In this document: positions 61,965 through 64,000 of the stretch, in pieces
How positions within the stretch are numbered: the first letter of the stretch is position 1
Layout: every line of letters starts with the position of its first letter
NCBI GenBank assembly: GCA_046154185.1
Contig: JBJXGE010000032.1
Span: 186,001 to 250,000 of the forward strand
Reading direction: 5' to 3'
Length of the DNA stretch: 64,000 nucleotides
Source of the DNA: JBJXGE01 sp046154185
GTDB lineage: Bacteria; Planctomycetota; UBA8108; UBA1146; JAJFFE01
The notes under the pieces: generated by a model
The model's database searches: none
Seen by the model: only the letters and a program-made list of their open reading frames with translations
Told to the model about the DNA's origin: nothing
Position numbers and translations under genes: made by a program

Positions 61965-62435
61965 TTAATCGCCGGCCCGGCCGCGCGGCTTCTTGCGGCG
62001 CACCGTGCGCGGGCGCGGGGTGGAGGCGGCAGTTGCACCGTGCTTGGCGAGCGTGCGCGTCGAAAACGCGTCCGGTAACAACGCGCTGAGGCGTGAAGTG
62101 CGATAGCGGCCTTTGGCGTCGCCAAGATAAATCGGCAATTCGGCCGCAAACTCGATGAGCACTTGCCGGCAGGCGCCGCACGGCGTCGCGCCATCACTCG
62201 TAACGACGGCGAGCGCAACGAACTCGCGCTGACCCGCGGCAACCGCGCTGAAAATCGCCGTACGTTCTGCGCAAATCGTCAGTCCGTAGCTCGCGTTCTC
62301 GACGTTGCACCCCGTATGAATCGTGCCGTCGCGCGCGAGTAGCGCCGCGCCAACCGCGTAGTTCGAGTGCGGCGCATACGCGGCAGCGCGCGCCGCGTGC
62401 GCCGCGCGGAGCAAGTCGTCAGGGCTGATTTTCAT
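61965..62435 (-). CDS. cdd: Cytidine deaminase
   Basis: Zinc enzyme that deaminates cytidine and deoxycytidine for pyrimidine salvage. The catalytic motifs are YGLTICAERTAIFSA (Cys-Ala-Glu) and TPCGACRQVLIEF (PCxxC), with SNYAVGAALLARDG and GCNVENASYG upstream. At 156 residues it is about 25 longer than the usual homotetrameric form because of a basic tail (RPRTVRRKKPRGR) of unknown use. ATG 62435 starts with MKISPDDLL. It lies 36 bases downstream of purQ in the same direction. Confidence 0.95.
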   Translation of the reverse strand: MKISPDDLLRAAHAARAAAYAPHSNYAVGAALLARDGTIHTGCNVENASYGLTICAERTAIFSAVAAGQREFVALAVVTSDGATPCGACRQVLIEFAAELPIYLGDAKGRYRTSRLSALLPDAFSTRTLAKHGATAASTPRPRTVRRKKPRGRAGD

Positions 62436-62471
62436 CGCGAGAACTTCCTGTTGGCGGGATGTTTGCTCTCA

Positions 62472-63257
62472 TCAGACTCCGGCGCGCACAATGCGCCGAA
62501 ACAACTCAAGTCCGATGGGTACTGGCAAATCGCGCTCTTGAACGGGCTGACCGGGAACGCGGTAGCGTGTCCAACTCGGAAAATTCGCGGGCTGGTTGAA
62601 GCGCTCGGGATGCGGCATGAGCCCCATCACATTCCCGCCGGCGTTCGTGATCGCGGCGATATCGAGGAACGAGCCATTGGGATTCTGCGGATAGCCCGGC
62701 GCCACACCATCCTCGCCAACATACGTGAGCGCGATTTGCTCGGCAGGAAAGTCCGGGGATTCGCCCTGGGCTGGAAAGTACTCGAAGCGTCCCTCGCCAT
62801 GCGCCACCGGCATTTGATAGTCGCGATTCGCATCGAACCAGGGTCCCGGCGCGCGGCCGCCACGCAGCCGGACCCAACGACTTTCGAAACGGCCGGACAA
62901 ATTGCGCGCGAGCGCGGCACGTCCGCCGCCGCCCGGCAGGATGCCGAGTCGGACCAACGCCTGAAAACCGTTACAGATGCCGAGCAGGAGTCGCCCTCTC
63001 GCGACGTGTGCGAGCAGCGCGTCGGCGAGCCGCTGCTTGAGGGTGTAAGCGAGCACGGCACCGGAGGCGACATCGTCGCCAAATGTGAAGCCGCCCGGCA
63101 ACACGAGCAGTTGTGCGTGCGCTAATCGCCGCGGCTCCTGCGCGAGACTGTTCACGTGCAGTAGTTCAGAACTCGCGCCCGCGAGTTCGAGCGACGCCTG
63201 CGTCTCGGTATCACAGTTCGTGCCCGCCGCCCGCAGTACTATGGCTTTGAATCTCAT
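62472..63257 (-). CDS. purQ: Phosphoribosylformylglycinamidine synthase, glutaminase subunit
   Basis: Glutaminase subunit of FGAM synthase (purine synthesis step 4), 261 residues. The class I amidotransferase triad is present: Cys in LLLGICNGFQALVRLG, and His and Glu in GLMPHPERFNQP. The N-terminal AIVLRAAGTNCDTETQASLE and VLPGGFTFGDDVASGAVLA are typical. The length of about 260 suits the longer PurQ form that resembles the C-terminal part of large PurL. ATG 63257 overlaps the purL stop by four bases. The frame continuing upstream to 63746 is a shadow of purL. Confidence 0.95.
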   Translation of the reverse strand: MRFKAIVLRAAGTNCDTETQASLELAGASSELLHVNSLAQEPRRLAHAQLLVLPGGFTFGDDVASGAVLAYTLKQRLADALLAHVARGRLLLGICNGFQALVRLGILPGGGGRAALARNLSGRFESRWVRLRGGRAPGPWFDANRDYQMPVAHGEGRFEYFPAQGESPDFPAEQIALTYVGEDGVAPGYPQNPNGSFLDIAAITNAGGNVMGLMPHPERFNQPANFPSWTRYRVPGQPVQERDLPVPIGLELFRRIVRAGV

Positions 63258-64000
63258 GCGACCTCCGGCCGCGGCACCGCCGGCCCGGCCGACGCCGGCC
63301 ACGCATGCTCGGGCCAAGCAACCTCGGGCCAAGCAACACTGAGCGGCGCTTTCCACAGTCCGCGCAGCTCCGCGACGGCCGCGCGACAGAGCGTCTTCGC
63401 GCCACGCGTCACGCGAAATTCTCCATTCGCCGTGACCGTGCCGACCCGCGCCACCGGCGCCTCCGATTCGCTGACGAGCGCCACCGCATCTTCCGCGGCG
63501 ACTTCTAACAAAAATCGATGCGGCCCCTCGCCGAATAAAGTGAGCAACACATCGATGCGCGTCCGTTTGCTGATCTCGTCGAGTTCGAGATGGACGCCTT
63601 CGGACGCGGCGCCAATCGCCATTTCGGCGGCGGCGATCGCGAGTCCCCCCTCCGACAAGTCGTGACAGGCGAGCACGCGTCCCGCGACGAGCCAACGCTC
63701 GAGTTGGCGCAACACGGCGGTGCCGAGCGCGCCGTCGAACTTGCACGGCATACCGCCGACGCCCCCGTAAACCAATTGCAACTGGCTGCCGGCATCGCTG
63801 ACCTGCGCGGGTCCCAAGAGTAAGAGCGCAGAGCCGGCGCGTTTGAATTCCGACGACACCGCACGCGGCGCACCGGGGACCACACTCACGGCCGTGACCA
63901 GCAAGGTGTGCGGGATCGAGCGCGCTACACCGCCCGCGCGATAGGTATTGTGGAGCGAGTCCTTCCCGGACACGAACGGCGTGCGATACGCGCGCGCGGC
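63254..64000 (-). CDS. purL: Phosphoribosylformylglycinamidine synthase, synthetase subunit (3' part, cut by the window)
   Basis: C-terminal part of PurL; the 5' end lies beyond 64000. The reading frame runs through the edge as YRTPFVSGKDSL, so the GTG at 63973 is an internal Val. AIR-synthase-fold marks are TLLVTAVSVVPG, VLACHDLSEGGLAIAAAEMA and DVLLTLFGEGPHRFLLEV. The last 30 residues are an unusual tail with repeated AWPE (SVAWPEVAWPEHAWP), encoded by a short tandem repeat near 63310-63340. It overlaps purQ by four bases. Confidence 0.93.
   Translation of the reverse strand, partial: AARAYRTPFVSGKDSLHNTYRAGGVARSIPHTLLVTAVSVVPGAPRAVSSEFKRAGSALLLLGPAQVSDAGSQLQLVYGGVGGMPCKFDGALGTAVLRQLERWLVAGRVLACHDLSEGGLAIAAAEMAIGAASEGVHLELDEISKRTRIDVLLTLFGEGPHRFLLEVAAEDAVALVSESEAPVARVGTVTANGEFRVTRGAKTLCRAAVAELRGLWKAPLSVAWPEVAWPEHAWPASAGPAVPRPEVA

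Noticed and set aside
62472..63746. 424-codon version of purQ
   Set aside because: The part upstream of 63257 is a shadow of purL; the standard PurQ N-terminus begins at ATG 63257.
1..64000. CRISPR arrays, rRNA genes, insertion sequences and prophage genes
   Set aside because: No regularly spaced repeats, rRNA stretches, transposases or phage structural genes were seen on either strand.

Overview
The window is a high-GC, Gram-negative chromosomal segment. It encodes an outer-membrane-like barrel protein, several lipoproteins and a lipid A modification pathway. The best lineage marker is the pair at 26945-30842: a DUF1549/DUF1553 protein with c-type haem motifs next to a DUF1501 protein, a signature of Planctomycetota. 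Secretin/STN-like secreted proteins and very large modular lipoproteins fit that lineage, but no rRNA is present, so the assignment is inference.

Layout. 1-8642 (mostly +): a secretin-like secreted protein, aspS, a PadR repressor with a HAAS/STN membrane partner, comM (-), and an S41 protease with a HEAT-like front followed by a strong terminator. 8649-24407 (all -): carAB with a candidate promoter and leader hairpin, a PgeF/YfiH-type nucleoside phosphorylase, an AI-2E-type permease, a Minf_1886-family protein, holB, tmk, a patatin-like lipase, a PaaK-like adenylate-forming enzyme, and a cobalamin/iron-type ABC importer whose operon also holds an exported class V aminotransferase. 24485-26634 (+): two membrane proteins and tRNA-Val(GAC). 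26626-30923: the DUF1549/1553-DUF1501 cassette lies between two imperfect 75-bp direct repeats, the first of which starts inside the 3' end of the tRNA. 31018-35420: a small lipoprotein gene with a barrel protein gene, a DUF1572 protein, a polytopic membrane protein, a degenerate receiver and an RsbW-like ATPase. 35639-37304 (-): rpe-accD.

37432-52713 is an envelope-sugar region. A two-component system is convergent with an arnC, arnA (split into two genes), arnD, arnT run for 4-amino-4-deoxy-L-arabinose modification of lipid A. Two tandem type IV pilin genes follow, each preceded by a sigma54-like promoter, then a metallophosphoesterase, a second PMT-type glycosyltransferase, an ArnB/PseC-like aminotransferase and a GT87-type protein. 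52720-64000 (-): cdd, two giant tandem lipoproteins with Ig-like and Asp-box-like modules, recJ, purQ and the 3' part of purL at the window edge.

Most informative points: the tRNA-anchored direct repeats around the DUF1549/1553 cassette; a nearly complete, rearranged Arn pathway beside its own two-component system; paired sigma54-like promoters on tandem pilins; an unlisted 54-aa lipoprotein gene at 31899-32063; and a PadR promoter with a perfect 16-bp palindrome between its -35 and -10 boxes.
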